DNA of 55,095 nucleotides from NCBI GenBank assembly GCA_023443625.1, contig JAEZTQ010000094.1, positions 1 to 55,095 on the forward strand, read 5' to 3'. Under the pieces are notes generated by a model, which made no database searches, was not told the DNA's origin, and saw only the letters and a program-made list of their open reading frames with translations. The DNA comes from Bacillota bacterium (GTDB lineage: Bacteria > Bacillota_A > Clostridia > Lachnospirales > Lachnospiraceae). Shown in pieces: positions 44,608-54,946 of the stretch (positions within the stretch are counted from its first letter, which is position 1; each line of letters starts with the position of its first letter). A program made the translations under genes and the position numbers.

Positions 44608-45594
44608 TTATACAGCAGGAAACAAGGATACATAGAGCAGAGCTAATAGTAATGATAGGACTGCACTAATAAGCTTTACAATAATATAAGATGTTATAGA
44701 TAGTCTTGTGTCTCCCAGTACACTTTTGGTTTGAGCTATACCTGATAATCCACCAAAGGAGGTAATAACGGAAACCAAGACTATTTTTGTATTGATGTTC
44801 ATATTTGCATTACATATCTGATTAATTCCCGTAGTAATCTCAAAAATACCCATGAGAACGGCTTTAATCAAACTGGCTTCTGAACCGATTTCTTTGATTA
44901 TTTGGGACAAAATAGAGAATAATATGATATAACCACCGATTTTTGTAACGATTTCAAAGCCGTTCATGATTGAGTTATCAACAAGATCAAAGGATAAGCT
45001 TTTATGGGGAGTGAGAGTAACATTAGATGATAGTGAGGTAATATGTAGTACACCTTTGTTTGCACCTTTTTCTGATCGAAGTAGTAAATACCTATATAAT
45101 ATTGAACTAATTACAGCAGACCCATATATAATGCAAAAGAGGGCATAATTAATATTAGGAACCTTTAATTGAGTAATAGAGATATATCCAATAATAAACA
45201 TTGGACTGGCATTATTGCACATACTAAAAAGGAATTGACCTTCTTTAACCGATACCTTATTTTCTGATACCAAATCAGCTGTAGATTTTGCGCCCATTGG
45301 AATACCGGATAAAAACCCAATAACAATAGGATAACACCCTTCACAGCTTATTTTAAAAAGCTTACCAAGGATGGGATGAAATATTTTACTTATTTGTCTG
45401 GTGATATTAAGACGTACCATTAAATTGGAAAGTATGATAAAGGGTAGCAAATTAGGAAGCACGTTATGAAACCATAATAGCAGGCCACTTTTTGCCCCGG
45501 TAAAGGATGCAGCAGGAAATAGGAGCATGGCAGCTAAAAAGAGTATGACGAAACCTTTTACCAAGGTGTATTTATGTATTAGTTTGAATTTCAT
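44608..45594 (-). CDS. ylbJ: Sporulation integral membrane protein YlbJ
   Basis: The 328-residue protein has about eight membrane helices and the nucleoside-recognition (Gate) domain: GLLLWFHNVLPNLLPFIILSNLM near the N-terminus, and SGIPMGAKSTADLVSENKV, CNNASPMFIIGYIS. YlbJ is required for sporulation in B. subtilis, where the gene follows coaD. Here it is near coaD but on the opposite strand. It probably transports a small molecule. The start codon has an AGGAGTATTC sequence upstream. Confidence 0.9.
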   Translation of the reverse strand: MKFKLIHKYTLVKGFVILFLAAMLLFPAASFTGAKSGLLLWFHNVLPNLLPFIILSNLMVRLNITRQISKIFHPILGKLFKISCEGCYPIVIGFLSGIPMGAKSTADLVSENKVSVKEGQFLFSMCNNASPMFIIGYISITQLKVPNINYALFCIIYGSAVISSILYRYLLLRSEKGANKGVLHITSLSSNVTLTPHKSLSFDLVDNSIMNGFEIVTKIGGYIILFSILSQIIKEIGSEASLIKAVLMGIFEITTGINQICNANMNINTKIVLVSVITSFGGLSGIAQTKSVLGDTRLSITSYIIVKLISAVLSLLLALLYVSLFPAV

Positions 45595-45746
45595 GAATAC
45601 TCCTTATAGACAAGAGTGACGATTAATATAATCTATTGATAAGATATATAAAATATTCAAGATATTTCATTTAACAAAGTGGTTATCCATATAATGATAA
45701 AAATACACAATTTATAAAACGAATAAAAAGGTTAGGAGATGAGGCT

Positions 45747-47552
45747 ATGGCAAAGAATAAAGCTTTACCAAAAAGAAGTGAAGTGGATAAGAGATATACC
45801 TGGGCGATTGAGGATTTATATCCCTCAGAGGATTTATGGCAGAAGGAATTCGAGAAAGTGAAGGAGCTGCTAACACAGGTTATAGAATATCAAGGTAGGT
45901 TATCTAAATCCGGTGACATTCTATTAGGATTTCTTCAGCTATCTGATGAAATCAATATGCTGCTGGAGCGGGTATATGTTTATGCAAATCAGAAATATCA
46001 TGAAGATACTGCTAATTCTCTGTATCAGGATTTATCCAATAGAGCAAACGCCCTTGCTGTTCAGGTAAACAGTGCTACGGCTTTTGCCACACCTGAGATA
46101 CTGTCTATTCCTGAAGAACTGTTTACACAGTTCTTGTGTGAAAGTCCAGACCTAAAGCATTATGACTTCTATTTGAAAGATATTCTACGGATGAGATCCC
46201 ATATCTTATCAGCTGAAGTGGAAGGATTACTTGCGGACGCTGGTGAAATGGCAGAAGCCTCCGGTAATATATTTTCAATGTTTGATAATGCAGACATTAA
46301 GTTTCCTGAGATAATAGATGAGTTGGGAGAGAAGGTAAGGATTACCCATGGAAGATATGGTCAGCTTATGGAAAGTAGCGACCGAAGGGTGAGAAAAGAA
46401 ACCTTTGAAGGACTTTATGCTACCTATGATAGCTTTCGTAATACCCTTGCTGCTGCCTTTAGTGGTAATGTAAAACAGGAGGTTTTCTTTACAAAGGCTA
46501 GAAAATATCATAGCACACTGGAAAGAGTTCTGGATGTTACTAATATTCCTGGGGAAGTATACACTAACCTAATTGCTGCAGTCCATGATAATATAGGACT
46601 AATGCATCGATATGTATCTCTTCGTAAGAAATTACTTGGTCTTGATGAACTTCATATTTACGATCTCTATGCACCCCTGGTGGGAGATATTAAGATGGAG
46701 ATTCCTTTTGAAGAAGCAAAAAAAGTGGTAGCCAAGGGTTTAGAACCCTTGGGAGAAGAATATCAGAGAATATTAGCAGAAGGTTTTAACCATCGTTGGA
46801 TTGATATCTATGAAAATGAGAATAAAAGAAGCGGGGCTTATTCCTGGGGTGCTTATGGGACACATCCTTACGTTCTTCTTAACTATAATGAAACCCTAAA
46901 CAATGTATTTACTCTGGCTCATGAGATGGGGCATGCAATTCATAGCTACTATTCTGACCGGGAACAGCCCTATATCTATGCCGGATATAAAATATTTGTA
47001 GCAGAAGTTGCCTCTACCTGTAATGAAGCACTGCTTATTGATTATATGCTAAAGACCACAGAGGATAAGAAGAAGAAGGCATATTTAATCAATCATTTCC
47101 TTGAGAAGTTTAAAGCAACACTGTTCCGTCAGGTTATGTTTGCAGAGTTTGAGATGATTACCCATAAGAAGGTGGAAGAGGGTGAAAGCCTGACATCGGA
47201 GGTGCTTTGTAAGATTTACCATGATCTTAATGTGGCTTATTTTGGCGAGGATATTGTGGTGGATCCACAAATTGATATGGAATGGGCACGAATTCCTCAT
47301 TTTTATAATGCTTTCTATGTGTATCAATATGCTACGGGATACTCCGCAGCGATTGCCTTATCCAGAAGAATTCTAAATGAGGGTGCCCCTGCGGTGAAGG
47401 ATTATATTAAATTCTTAAGCGGTGGAAGCTCGAACTATCCCATTGAGCTCTTAAAAGGTGCGGGGGTAGATATGAGTACAAAGGAGCCGGTGAATATGGC
47501 ACTTCAGTTATTCTCAGAGCTTCTTGACCAAATGGAGGAGCTGATGAATTAA
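45747..47552 (+). CDS. pepF: Oligoendopeptidase F (M3 metallopeptidase)
   Basis: The 601-residue cytoplasmic zinc peptidase cuts short peptides. The zinc motif HEMGH lies at residues 392-396 within FTLAHEMGHAIHSYY, and the third ligand region FVAEVASTCNEALL follows. KRSGAYSWGAYGTHPYVLLN is the family's substrate loop. Length agrees with PepF. The ATG has TAGGAGATGAG upstream. The large palindrome at 47585 begins 32 bp past its stop. Confidence 0.97.
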   Translation: MAKNKALPKRSEVDKRYTWAIEDLYPSEDLWQKEFEKVKELLTQVIEYQGRLSKSGDILLGFLQLSDEINMLLERVYVYANQKYHEDTANSLYQDLSNRANALAVQVNSATAFATPEILSIPEELFTQFLCESPDLKHYDFYLKDILRMRSHILSAEVEGLLADAGEMAEASGNIFSMFDNADIKFPEIIDELGEKVRITHGRYGQLMESSDRRVRKETFEGLYATYDSFRNTLAAAFSGNVKQEVFFTKARKYHSTLERVLDVTNIPGEVYTNLIAAVHDNIGLMHRYVSLRKKLLGLDELHIYDLYAPLVGDIKMEIPFEEAKKVVAKGLEPLGEEYQRILAEGFNHRWIDIYENENKRSGAYSWGAYGTHPYVLLNYNETLNNVFTLAHEMGHAIHSYYSDREQPYIYAGYKIFVAEVASTCNEALLIDYMLKTTEDKKKKAYLINHFLEKFKATLFRQVMFAEFEMITHKKVEEGESLTSEVLCKIYHDLNVAYFGEDIVVDPQIDMEWARIPHFYNAFYVYQYATGYSAAIALSRRILNEGAPAVKDYIKFLSGGSSNYPIELLKGAGVDMSTKEPVNMALQLFSELLDQMEELMN

Positions 47553-47584
47553 GACCTCCCGTTGATTAATCTGGTTAAGGTTTT

Positions 47585-47816
47585 GAGGCTGGGGTGGGGG
47601 ATTTATCATGGCTGGAGGCTATGGGCCCAGGGACCAGAATGTATTTCCAATGCTGCTTACATCCAATTCGACAGGCGTACGCGTCAGATAAGACATATGG
47701 AATGCTATGTCTTTCTGCCTCGTACTCCTGCCGTGGATGGCAGCATAGGAAATACATTTTCTGGTTCCCTGGGTCCATAGCCTCCAGCTTCTACTTTTAC
47801 GACACCCCAGCCCCTC
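47585..47816. repeat. Large imperfect palindrome (~230 bp, ~110-bp arms)
   Basis: The left arm (47585-47697) and right arm (47706-47816) are imperfect inverted repeats around an 8-nt loop. Perfect blocks include AAGACATA/TATGTCTT at the tip, GCTGGAGGCTATGG (47611-47624)/CCATAGCCTCCAGC (47775-47788) and GGCTGGGGTG/CACCCCAGCC (47803-47812) at the base. It is GC-rich for this genome and lies between convergent pepF and tmcAL. It looks like a MITE or a long-hairpin RNA; no transposase and no clear target duplication was seen. Confidence 0.8.
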
Positions 47817-47820
47817 TAGA

Positions 47821-48029
47821 CTGTGAACATTACAGATAATAAAATGAGGAGAGAGGAGGTCTAATTATCAGCTTGAGATGGAAGGAATATGTTAGGGTAT
47901 TAAATGATGTGTTGGGGGTGTTAAATTAGAGATAAGAGGGATATAGAATGCAGTTCCTATGGAAGAACATCATATGACTATGAATTACTTGATAGGTTTT
48001 GTCGAGTATAGAATAAGAGAATAAGGAAT
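47821..48029. other. Intergenic stretch after the palindrome; nothing recognised
   Basis: About 210 bp without an ORF, RNA or promoter I can support. It continues to the terminator of the tmcAL gene. Confidence 0.4.
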
Positions 48030-48061
48030 AAGAGTAACCCTCCTTGTACAAGGCTACTCTT
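48030..48061 (-). terminator. Terminator of tmcAL
   Basis: AAGAGTA (48030-48036) pairs with TACTCTT (48055-48061), with an inner CCTTGTACAAGG palindrome. On the minus strand it is followed by ATTCCTTATTCTC. It is 16 bp past the stop codon. Confidence 0.7.
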
Positions 48062-48076
48062 ATCTGTCTGGGTAGA

Positions 48077-49414
48077 TTAATTTAGGATTATTCCCTGCTT
48101 ATACTCGTTAGGCAGAGAGGTCTTATATTTGGCATATACCCCTTGATTATAGAGGTGAGCTGCTGTGATATCCTCATTTAGCATGGATAAGGCGAGGGGA
48201 TTTAATTGTTCTTTGGCTTTTGATACCTTGGTGATAATGGGAAGGTTCTCCTGTTTTTCTATTTTTCGAATTAAATGGGAGGATTGTTTTTTTACTCCTA
48301 AGATTCGGGCATAGAGTATATACCCCTCATCCATATATTCCTTTAGGGTTTTGGTTTTGATATTTAAAAGAATATGAAGGAGAGCTCGGTTAATTCGAGT
48401 CAATGTCATATTCTTTGTTTTTATTTCATTCGTAAGCTCTGCTATACTCAGATGAAGATTTGACATATTCTTTAGTCGGTCTGCCAGATCTGCTGTAATA
48501 TCTAAATACTCTGTTAAGGTTCTTTTGTTCTCTGTTAATAATTTGTACTTTATGATACTTGAAAAGTCTTCCCCGGTGATGGGATAGGTTGTTAGGTAAT
48601 TCTTCTCTAATATTTGAAAAACATTTGATGGAACACTGCTTTTTGCTTTTATCAAGCTGGAAAAATCATCAGTATTCTCCGGTTCCATTGCTCTGCGTAT
48701 GGCAGTTGCCGAGCTGATTACGGGGTTAATGGCAACTTTTTCCCTTGTTGTGTCTGTACTTCTAGTTAAGGATAACTCTGGTTGGATAAGTTTATCGGAT
48801 AGTTGTGTATCATGATAATGGTTTGAAACTCTTTTTATGGTTACAGGTTTGATTTTCGATTGAAAATAAAGGAGTGCTTTTAGATATTCTATTCCTAAGA
48901 TATTATTTGGTTCTGTAAGTATCTGTGTTAAAGCTTGTCCCTTACCGGTCTCCATTGCTTCGAAAGAAGTACCCAATGCCTTTAGTCTGGCAGCAGGGTA
49001 GGTAAAGCCCTCCTTAAGAAAGTGTCTTAATTGGTTATCAAAGGATTTGGCAGGATTTGATAAGAACTGAGCTGCCTCCATTAAGGGATGGATATCGCCG
49101 CTCTCACTGCCGAAGCACAGATAGTCCACGATGCCCAGCTTATCAAGCAAAGCAACAGCTCCATATGCAAAGAATTCTGCACTAGCCGTAGCATAGCAGA
49201 CAGGAAGCTCTAGCACCAAATCAGCGCCATTGTCTAGGGCCATCTTTGCCCTGCTGTATTTATCAATAATTGCAGGAGCTCCCCTTTGAACATAATTTCC
49301 GCTCATAACAACGATGACATAGGAGGCACCAGTGAGGCGTTTTGCTTCATCTATATGATATTTATGCCCATTATGAAAGGGGTTGTATTCAGTAATCAGG
49401 CCAACAGTCTTCAT
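48077..49414 (-). CDS. tmcAL: tRNA(Met) cytidine acetate ligase (TmcAL/YlbM)
   Basis: The 445-residue protein is a YlbM homologue, which acetylates the wobble cytidine of elongator tRNA(Met) using acetate and ATP. GLITEYNPFHNGHKYHIDEA with the HxGH nucleotidyl-transfer motif is at the start. VVMSGNYVQRGAPAIIDKY and DNGADLVLELPVCYATASAEFF follow. B. subtilis ylbM lies between ylbJ and ylbN-rpmF, as here, although on the other strand. Acetate use fits with the nearby pta-ackA genes. Confidence 0.95.
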   Translation of the reverse strand: MKTVGLITEYNPFHNGHKYHIDEAKRLTGASYVIVVMSGNYVQRGAPAIIDKYSRAKMALDNGADLVLELPVCYATASAEFFAYGAVALLDKLGIVDYLCFGSESGDIHPLMEAAQFLSNPAKSFDNQLRHFLKEGFTYPAARLKALGTSFEAMETGKGQALTQILTEPNNILGIEYLKALLYFQSKIKPVTIKRVSNHYHDTQLSDKLIQPELSLTRSTDTTREKVAINPVISSATAIRRAMEPENTDDFSSLIKAKSSVPSNVFQILEKNYLTTYPITGEDFSSIIKYKLLTENKRTLTEYLDITADLADRLKNMSNLHLSIAELTNEIKTKNMTLTRINRALLHILLNIKTKTLKEYMDEGYILYARILGVKKQSSHLIRKIEKQENLPIITKVSKAKEQLNPLALSMLNEDITAAHLYNQGVYAKYKTSLPNEYKQGIILN

Positions 49415-49817
49415 GAAGATTGTTTGCTCCTTTCGTTAAATCCATTTATTGCATTACCTACTAGTTTGTAAGCTGAACCGAGTTGGTTATGATATAGGAT
49501 GATAATACCAGTTATTCATATTACCGTCAATTATCCTAAAATAAAAATGTAGGAAGGAAAATATTTCATACTTGCTAGGACTATAGAAAAAGATATTAAT
49601 TCTTTCTATACAAGTATAGCCTCTGTCTTTTAAGTTTTTCTCATGCAAAGATATCTTTACTTTACACTTAACTAGAACCCCAGAGCTAATTCAAAATATC
49701 TAAATGCCGGTACATAGTTAATGAAAAACTCCCTAGAGAGAGGCCATACTTATAAGAAATTAAGTAGTAGTATAGGATTATAATACCCATAAAGCTAATT
49801 TGAAGATAAGAATAAGG
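49415..49817. other. Intergenic region with a bulged inverted repeat
   Basis: No ORF on either strand. ATACTTG (49568-49574) pairs with CAAGTAT (49611-49617), and TATAGAAA (49582-49589) with TTTCTATA (49603-49610), giving a stem with one 7-nt bulge. It may be a terminator or a regulatory RNA element. The rest holds nothing recognisable. Confidence 0.4.
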
Positions 49818-51533
49818 TTAATCTGTAATTTTGAATACGTAATTCACACTTGGAGATAATCTAATTGTGAATCTACTTCCATGATTGGTAGGATTAGAAT
49901 GAACCTCCATAGCGCTTTCTAAATTCTTTAGCTTGGCATTATCTTTTTTAAGGATTACATCTACCTCTGAAATATATGGAAGGAATGAGCGGAGGATGAA
50001 GGTATCGTTATCATAAATAAAGAGCGTAACCATAGGATTTCCTTCAATAACAACAGGAAGATCCTTGCTGAGAATATTTCTAAGTACATTTAATATGGGG
50101 ACAGGATAATGATATAGATTACCTTGGTCATCGGGAATAGTGACTATAAATAATCTACCCTTGCTGTATTTTGCCTTCATAATGATTGCTGTGTTGTTAT
50201 CTTCCCCATAACCACCTGCTACCTGCCATACATCATTGGTAAAGAATTGCGGCTGACTTAGAATTACTTCCTTTGAAGCTCCATAGCATTCACCTAAGGT
50301 TATGCCCCCATCCTTGGAGCTCATATAGCGGTTAACAATGGCTTTCTTGCTAGTATAGCTTACCTGTACTAAATCATGAAAAACATCACCTAGTTTTGTT
50401 ACAAAGCCGGAGGTTACTATAACATCAGCTCCGGATTTGAGACTTTCTTTTATTTTAGATAGGATATGGGGATCACAGGCAGCATTTTCTGTAAGGAAAA
50501 TGGTCTTTGCCTCCCTAGGATATTCGGGGTAGGGTTCTAATGGGATACCGCACATACCCATATAATTATGCAGGTAATCCTCACCGAAACTATGATATGG
50601 AATATAGCAGGGAACACCCAGGGGATTACCCAGGAGGTTGAAATATTGATCTACATCTTCAAAAGCTTGCCCTATAGCAGGAGGGAAGGTTGTAAATTCA
50701 TAAGTATGAGTAAAGAGACCAAGGCAAAAGAGCATTACTTCTTTTGATTTTGCAAAGAGGGTAAGATATCCCTGGTCCAGATAGGAGGTAAGATTATAAC
50801 TGCACTCAAAGGTATCGAACCATCCGCCTAAGTTGCGGTTTGGAGCAACATTTTCAAGGTATCTCATAATAAAATAACTAAGATACTTGGGAAGATGTTG
50901 TTGAGTATAGGTTGGGTTACGGGTCTCTGTGCCAGTATAGATGTAATCAAAGAGTTCAGATTCATCCTTCAGATTGTATCCTGATTCTTGGTAATGTTCA
51001 TACCAGTTGGGATATTTAATAATTACTTTAACCTTGGGATTTACATCCTTAGCAGCTTTGATTATTATATTTTCAGAAACTTCCTTCATTAAATCCAAAC
51101 GTAATTCTGCCCAGGAACGGTCTCCCTTTGCTTTGATACAATCGTCGCATCTGCAATTCGTAAAGAAGAAATCATCAAGAATAAACTCATCAAATAATTC
51201 AGCCGTCAGGGCTACTACATCTTTAAGCAGATTTCTTGATTTTACTGATGTGTAACAAAGCTGGATAAAACCACCTTCTAAAGGATCATCTACATCATTT
51301 GTGGTGATACCGCCAGCCACAGCAATTCCTTTTGATTTGAAAAAATCTATAACCTTAAGCATCTGCTCTTTACTGATTGTGGTTCCGCTCCGATAGGTTT
51401 CCAGATAAACCTTTCCTAGCTTTACATTTTTCTCAATAAGCTGAAACCTATGATTAAATTCATGGAAATCGCATATGGAGATAAGGTTATTAACGGGGCA
51501 ATATAGACTTGCATTAAAATTATGGTATCTCAT
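49818..51533 (-). CDS. TIM-barrel glycoside hydrolase-like protein of unknown specificity
   Basis: The 571-residue protein has no signal peptide. The N-terminal ~300 residues look like a (beta/alpha)8 barrel, with FDEFILDDFFFTNCRCDDC near residue 150 carrying Asp/Cys residues and GWFDTFECSYNLTSYLDQG near 240. The middle (GADVIVTSGFVTKLGD) resembles a GATase-like/trimerisation domain as in GH42 enzymes, and the C-terminus is beta-rich. Similar proteins are poorly annotated. I infer a cytoplasmic carbohydrate-active enzyme. It is monocistronic, with AGGAGG before its ATG. Confidence 0.6.
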   Translation of the reverse strand: MRYHNFNASLYCPVNNLISICDFHEFNHRFQLIEKNVKLGKVYLETYRSGTTISKEQMLKVIDFFKSKGIAVAGGITTNDVDDPLEGGFIQLCYTSVKSRNLLKDVVALTAELFDEFILDDFFFTNCRCDDCIKAKGDRSWAELRLDLMKEVSENIIIKAAKDVNPKVKVIIKYPNWYEHYQESGYNLKDESELFDYIYTGTETRNPTYTQQHLPKYLSYFIMRYLENVAPNRNLGGWFDTFECSYNLTSYLDQGYLTLFAKSKEVMLFCLGLFTHTYEFTTFPPAIGQAFEDVDQYFNLLGNPLGVPCYIPYHSFGEDYLHNYMGMCGIPLEPYPEYPREAKTIFLTENAACDPHILSKIKESLKSGADVIVTSGFVTKLGDVFHDLVQVSYTSKKAIVNRYMSSKDGGITLGECYGASKEVILSQPQFFTNDVWQVAGGYGEDNNTAIIMKAKYSKGRLFIVTIPDDQGNLYHYPVPILNVLRNILSKDLPVVIEGNPMVTLFIYDNDTFILRSFLPYISEVDVILKKDNAKLKNLESAMEVHSNPTNHGSRFTIRLSPSVNYVFKITD

Positions 51534-51783
51534 AAGTATTACCTCCTCATAGAATGGATAAGATTACTGATATGATTGCTGATTAACTGCCAGGTCGGTT
51601 ATTTCTATAATATAAGTGTATTTAATTTACTGCAAATGACAATGGGTATTCCATTCCTCTATATGGAGTATCTTATCACTATGAAATTACTATATTATTA
51701 CTAATATCTACACAGATTGTAATTAATCCTATGGACGCACTTAATTATTTTAAATAAGGAGCAACATTTTTCAACAAAATCAC
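51534..51783. other. Intergenic region between the glycosidase-like gene and pta
   Basis: AT-rich region of about 250 bp before the pta promoter. I see no ORF or RNA. The minus-strand promoter of the 571-residue gene should lie here, but no clear elements stand out. Confidence 0.35.
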
Positions 51784-51812
51784 TTGTATCTACTAGTTAT
51801 TTGTCTTATAAT
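51784..51812 (+). promoter_or_regulatory. Sigma-A promoter for pta
   Basis: TTGTAT (51784-51789) and TATAAT (51807-51812) are 17 bp apart, 70 bp upstream of the pta start codon. Confidence 0.75.
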
Positions 51813-51842
51813 CAAAGGTATTGATTTAACCAATTGTAATAA

Positions 51843-52877
<1,035 letters not shown>

Positions 52878-53076
52878 GAACCCTTGATGGGAAGTGCCAT
52901 GATGAAGTATACTTGGGGCATTGAAATTTAGGGGTATGGATTATCCCCGGGATATGAGTAATATATTTTATCCATGGCAAGATAATTTAACAGCGTAGTA
53001 TTGGAAAAGCAAGTAGAAGAATTGAAAATATATATTACTTACTTTTCTATTAAACTTAAAAGTGAGGTAAAGTAAA

Positions 53077-54267
53077 ATGAAAGTATTAGTTATTAACTGT
53101 GGTAGTTCTTCTTTAAAATACCAGTTAATTGATTCCGTGAGTGAGGCAGCGTTAGCAGTTGGTATCTGCGAAAGAATAGGACAAGAAGTTAGCTATTTAA
53201 AGCATACGCCCAATGGAGGGGAAAAAGTTGTAATTGAGACATCTATGAAGAATCATGATGTAGCAGTTCAGATGGTACTTGATGCATTAGTGGATAAAAA
53301 TCATGGTGTTATTAAGTCCTTAGATGAGATTGGTGCAGTTGGTCATAGAGTTGTACATGGCGGTGAGAAATTCTCAGCTTCAACACTTATTACAGACGAG
53401 GTTATTAAAGCAATTGAAGAGTGCAATGATTTAGCACCACTTCATAATCCTGCTAACTTAATCGGTATCCATGCTTGTGCTAAATTAATGAAGGGCGTTC
53501 CTATGGTAGGTGTATTTGATACAGCTTTCCATCAAACCATGCCCCCTAAGGCTTATCTATACGGACTTCCTCATGAATATTATGATAATTATAAAATCCG
53601 TAAATATGGTTTCCATGGAACCAGCCATAGCTTTGTATCCAAAAGAGCAGCCGAGTATTTAAATCTTGATATAAATAATTCTAAAATTGTTGTATGTCAT
53701 CTTGGTAATGGAGCTAGTATCTCAGCAGTGTTAAATGGTAAATCCATTGATACCAGCATGGGCTTTACTCCTTTAGCAGGTCTTGTTATGGGTACTAGAA
53801 GTGGTGACATAGATCCTTCTATCATCGATTTCATTGCAAAGAAGGAAAAGAAATCAATTGATGAGATTATGGATTTATTAAATAAGCAATCCGGTGTACA
53901 AGGTATGTCAGATGTATCCAGTGATTTCAGAGACATTAATGCAGCTATGGACAGCGGTAATGAAAAGGCAATTGTAGCTTTTGATGTATTTAACTACCGT
54001 GTAGCTAAATGCGTGGGAGGTTATGTTGCAGCTATGAATGGTGTAGATGCCATTGTATTTACAGCAGGCGTTGGCGAAAATGATCATAAAGTTAGAGAAT
54101 ATGTATGCAACTACTTTGGTTACCTAGGAGTTACTTTAGATTTAGAGAAGAATAAAGCAAGAGGTGTAGAGACAGTTCTTACAACTCCAGACTCAAAAGT
54201 AAAGGTGTGCATCATACCTACAAATGAAGAATTAACCATTGCCAGAGAGACAGTTGCATTACTATAA
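53077..54267 (+). CDS. ackA: Acetate kinase
   Basis: The 396-residue enzyme makes ATP from acetyl phosphate. The ASKHA start VLVINCGSSSLKYQLID, VGHRVVHGGEKF, KYGFHGTSHSFVSKRAAEYL and VFTAGVGENDHKVREYVC are complete. The ATG follows GTGAGGTAAAGTAAA. It forms a substrate-level phosphorylation unit with pta. No terminator was seen; the following yceD gene has its own strong promoter. Confidence 0.98.
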   Translation: MKVLVINCGSSSLKYQLIDSVSEAALAVGICERIGQEVSYLKHTPNGGEKVVIETSMKNHDVAVQMVLDALVDKNHGVIKSLDEIGAVGHRVVHGGEKFSASTLITDEVIKAIEECNDLAPLHNPANLIGIHACAKLMKGVPMVGVFDTAFHQTMPPKAYLYGLPHEYYDNYKIRKYGFHGTSHSFVSKRAAEYLNLDINNSKIVVCHLGNGASISAVLNGKSIDTSMGFTPLAGLVMGTRSGDIDPSIIDFIAKKEKKSIDEIMDLLNKQSGVQGMSDVSSDFRDINAAMDSGNEKAIVAFDVFNYRVAKCVGGYVAAMNGVDAIVFTAGVGENDHKVREYVCNYFGYLGVTLDLEKNKARGVETVLTTPDSKVKVCIIPTNEELTIARETVALL

Positions 54268-54315
54268 TCAGGGCAAATAGTTTAATTTGGAATTCTTAGT
54301 ATTATAATTTTTTCA

Positions 54316-54344
54316 TTGACAAATAATAACACAGTAGGTATAAT
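54316..54344 (+). promoter_or_regulatory. Consensus sigma-A promoter for yceD-rpmF
   Basis: TTGACA (54316-54321) and TATAAT (54339-54344) are both perfect and 17 bp apart. This is the best promoter in the window, as expected for a ribosomal protein operon. Confidence 0.88.
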
Positions 54345-54416
54345 ACAAGAAGTGCGTTGAAAGATCATATACTGAACTTGAATACGTTATGTAGTGAATA
54401 TTCGGAGAGATTACTA

Positions 54417-54944
54417 ATGCTTATATCTTTATCAGAATTAATGACAACTAAGGATAAGATTATGCAAATCAGTGCCCCTATTGATATGGAAAGCTTTGAC
54501 TATCAGGGTACATCTTATGATTTTGCCAAGAAGGAACCAGTACAGCTGACGTTAACCAATCTTGGTGACAAGAGAGTGATGATTGAGGGCAGTACGAATA
54601 TATCTCTGATCCTATTCTGCAGTAGATGCTTAAAGGATGTGACTTATCAGATGAGCATTGATATACAGAAGGAGATTGATTTTAATCTCTCAGAAGAAGA
54701 ACGTGCAGAAGATTTGGATGAAACAAATTATATTATTGGATACAGTCTGGATGTAGACACATTAATTTATAATGAAATTTTAATTGGTTTTCCCATGAAG
54801 CTGTTATGTAGTAAGGATTGCAAAGGTCTTTGCAAGAGTTGTGGAACTGATTTAAATGAGAAGACTTGTGACTGCGATAATTTTAATTATGATCCCAGAA
54901 TGTCAGTAATCCGAGATATCTTTAACAATTTTAAGGAGGTGTGA
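54417..54944 (+). CDS. yceD: YceD/DUF177 family protein
   Basis: The ~175-residue protein is a DUF177/YceD homologue (YlbN in Bacillus), linked with rRNA processing in plants and Gram-negatives. It ends with a cysteine cluster CSKDCKGLCKSCGTDLNEKT, typical of the family. I place the start at ATG 54417 (MLISLSEL) after CGGAGAGA; an upstream in-frame TTG at 54357 is immediately downstream of the promoter -10 and unlikely. The rpmF gene begins 2 bp after its stop, the usual order. Confidence 0.92.
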   Translation: MLISLSELMTTKDKIMQISAPIDMESFDYQGTSYDFAKKEPVQLTLTNLGDKRVMIEGSTNISLILFCSRCLKDVTYQMSIDIQKEIDFNLSEEERAEDLDETNYIIGYSLDVDTLIYNEILIGFPMKLLCSKDCKGLCKSCGTDLNEKTCDCDNFNYDPRMSVIRDIFNNFKEV

Positions 54945-54946
54945 CA

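Noticed and set aside
47562..47839. Three overlapping ORFs on both strands (47562-47780, 47575-47778, 47594-47839)
   Set aside because: They lie in the large palindrome and exist on both strands because of its symmetry. None has a convincing ribosome binding site.
54357..54416. Upstream TTG start for yceD
   Set aside because: It lies only 12 bp past the promoter -10 element, leaving almost no leader, and lacks a ribosome binding site.
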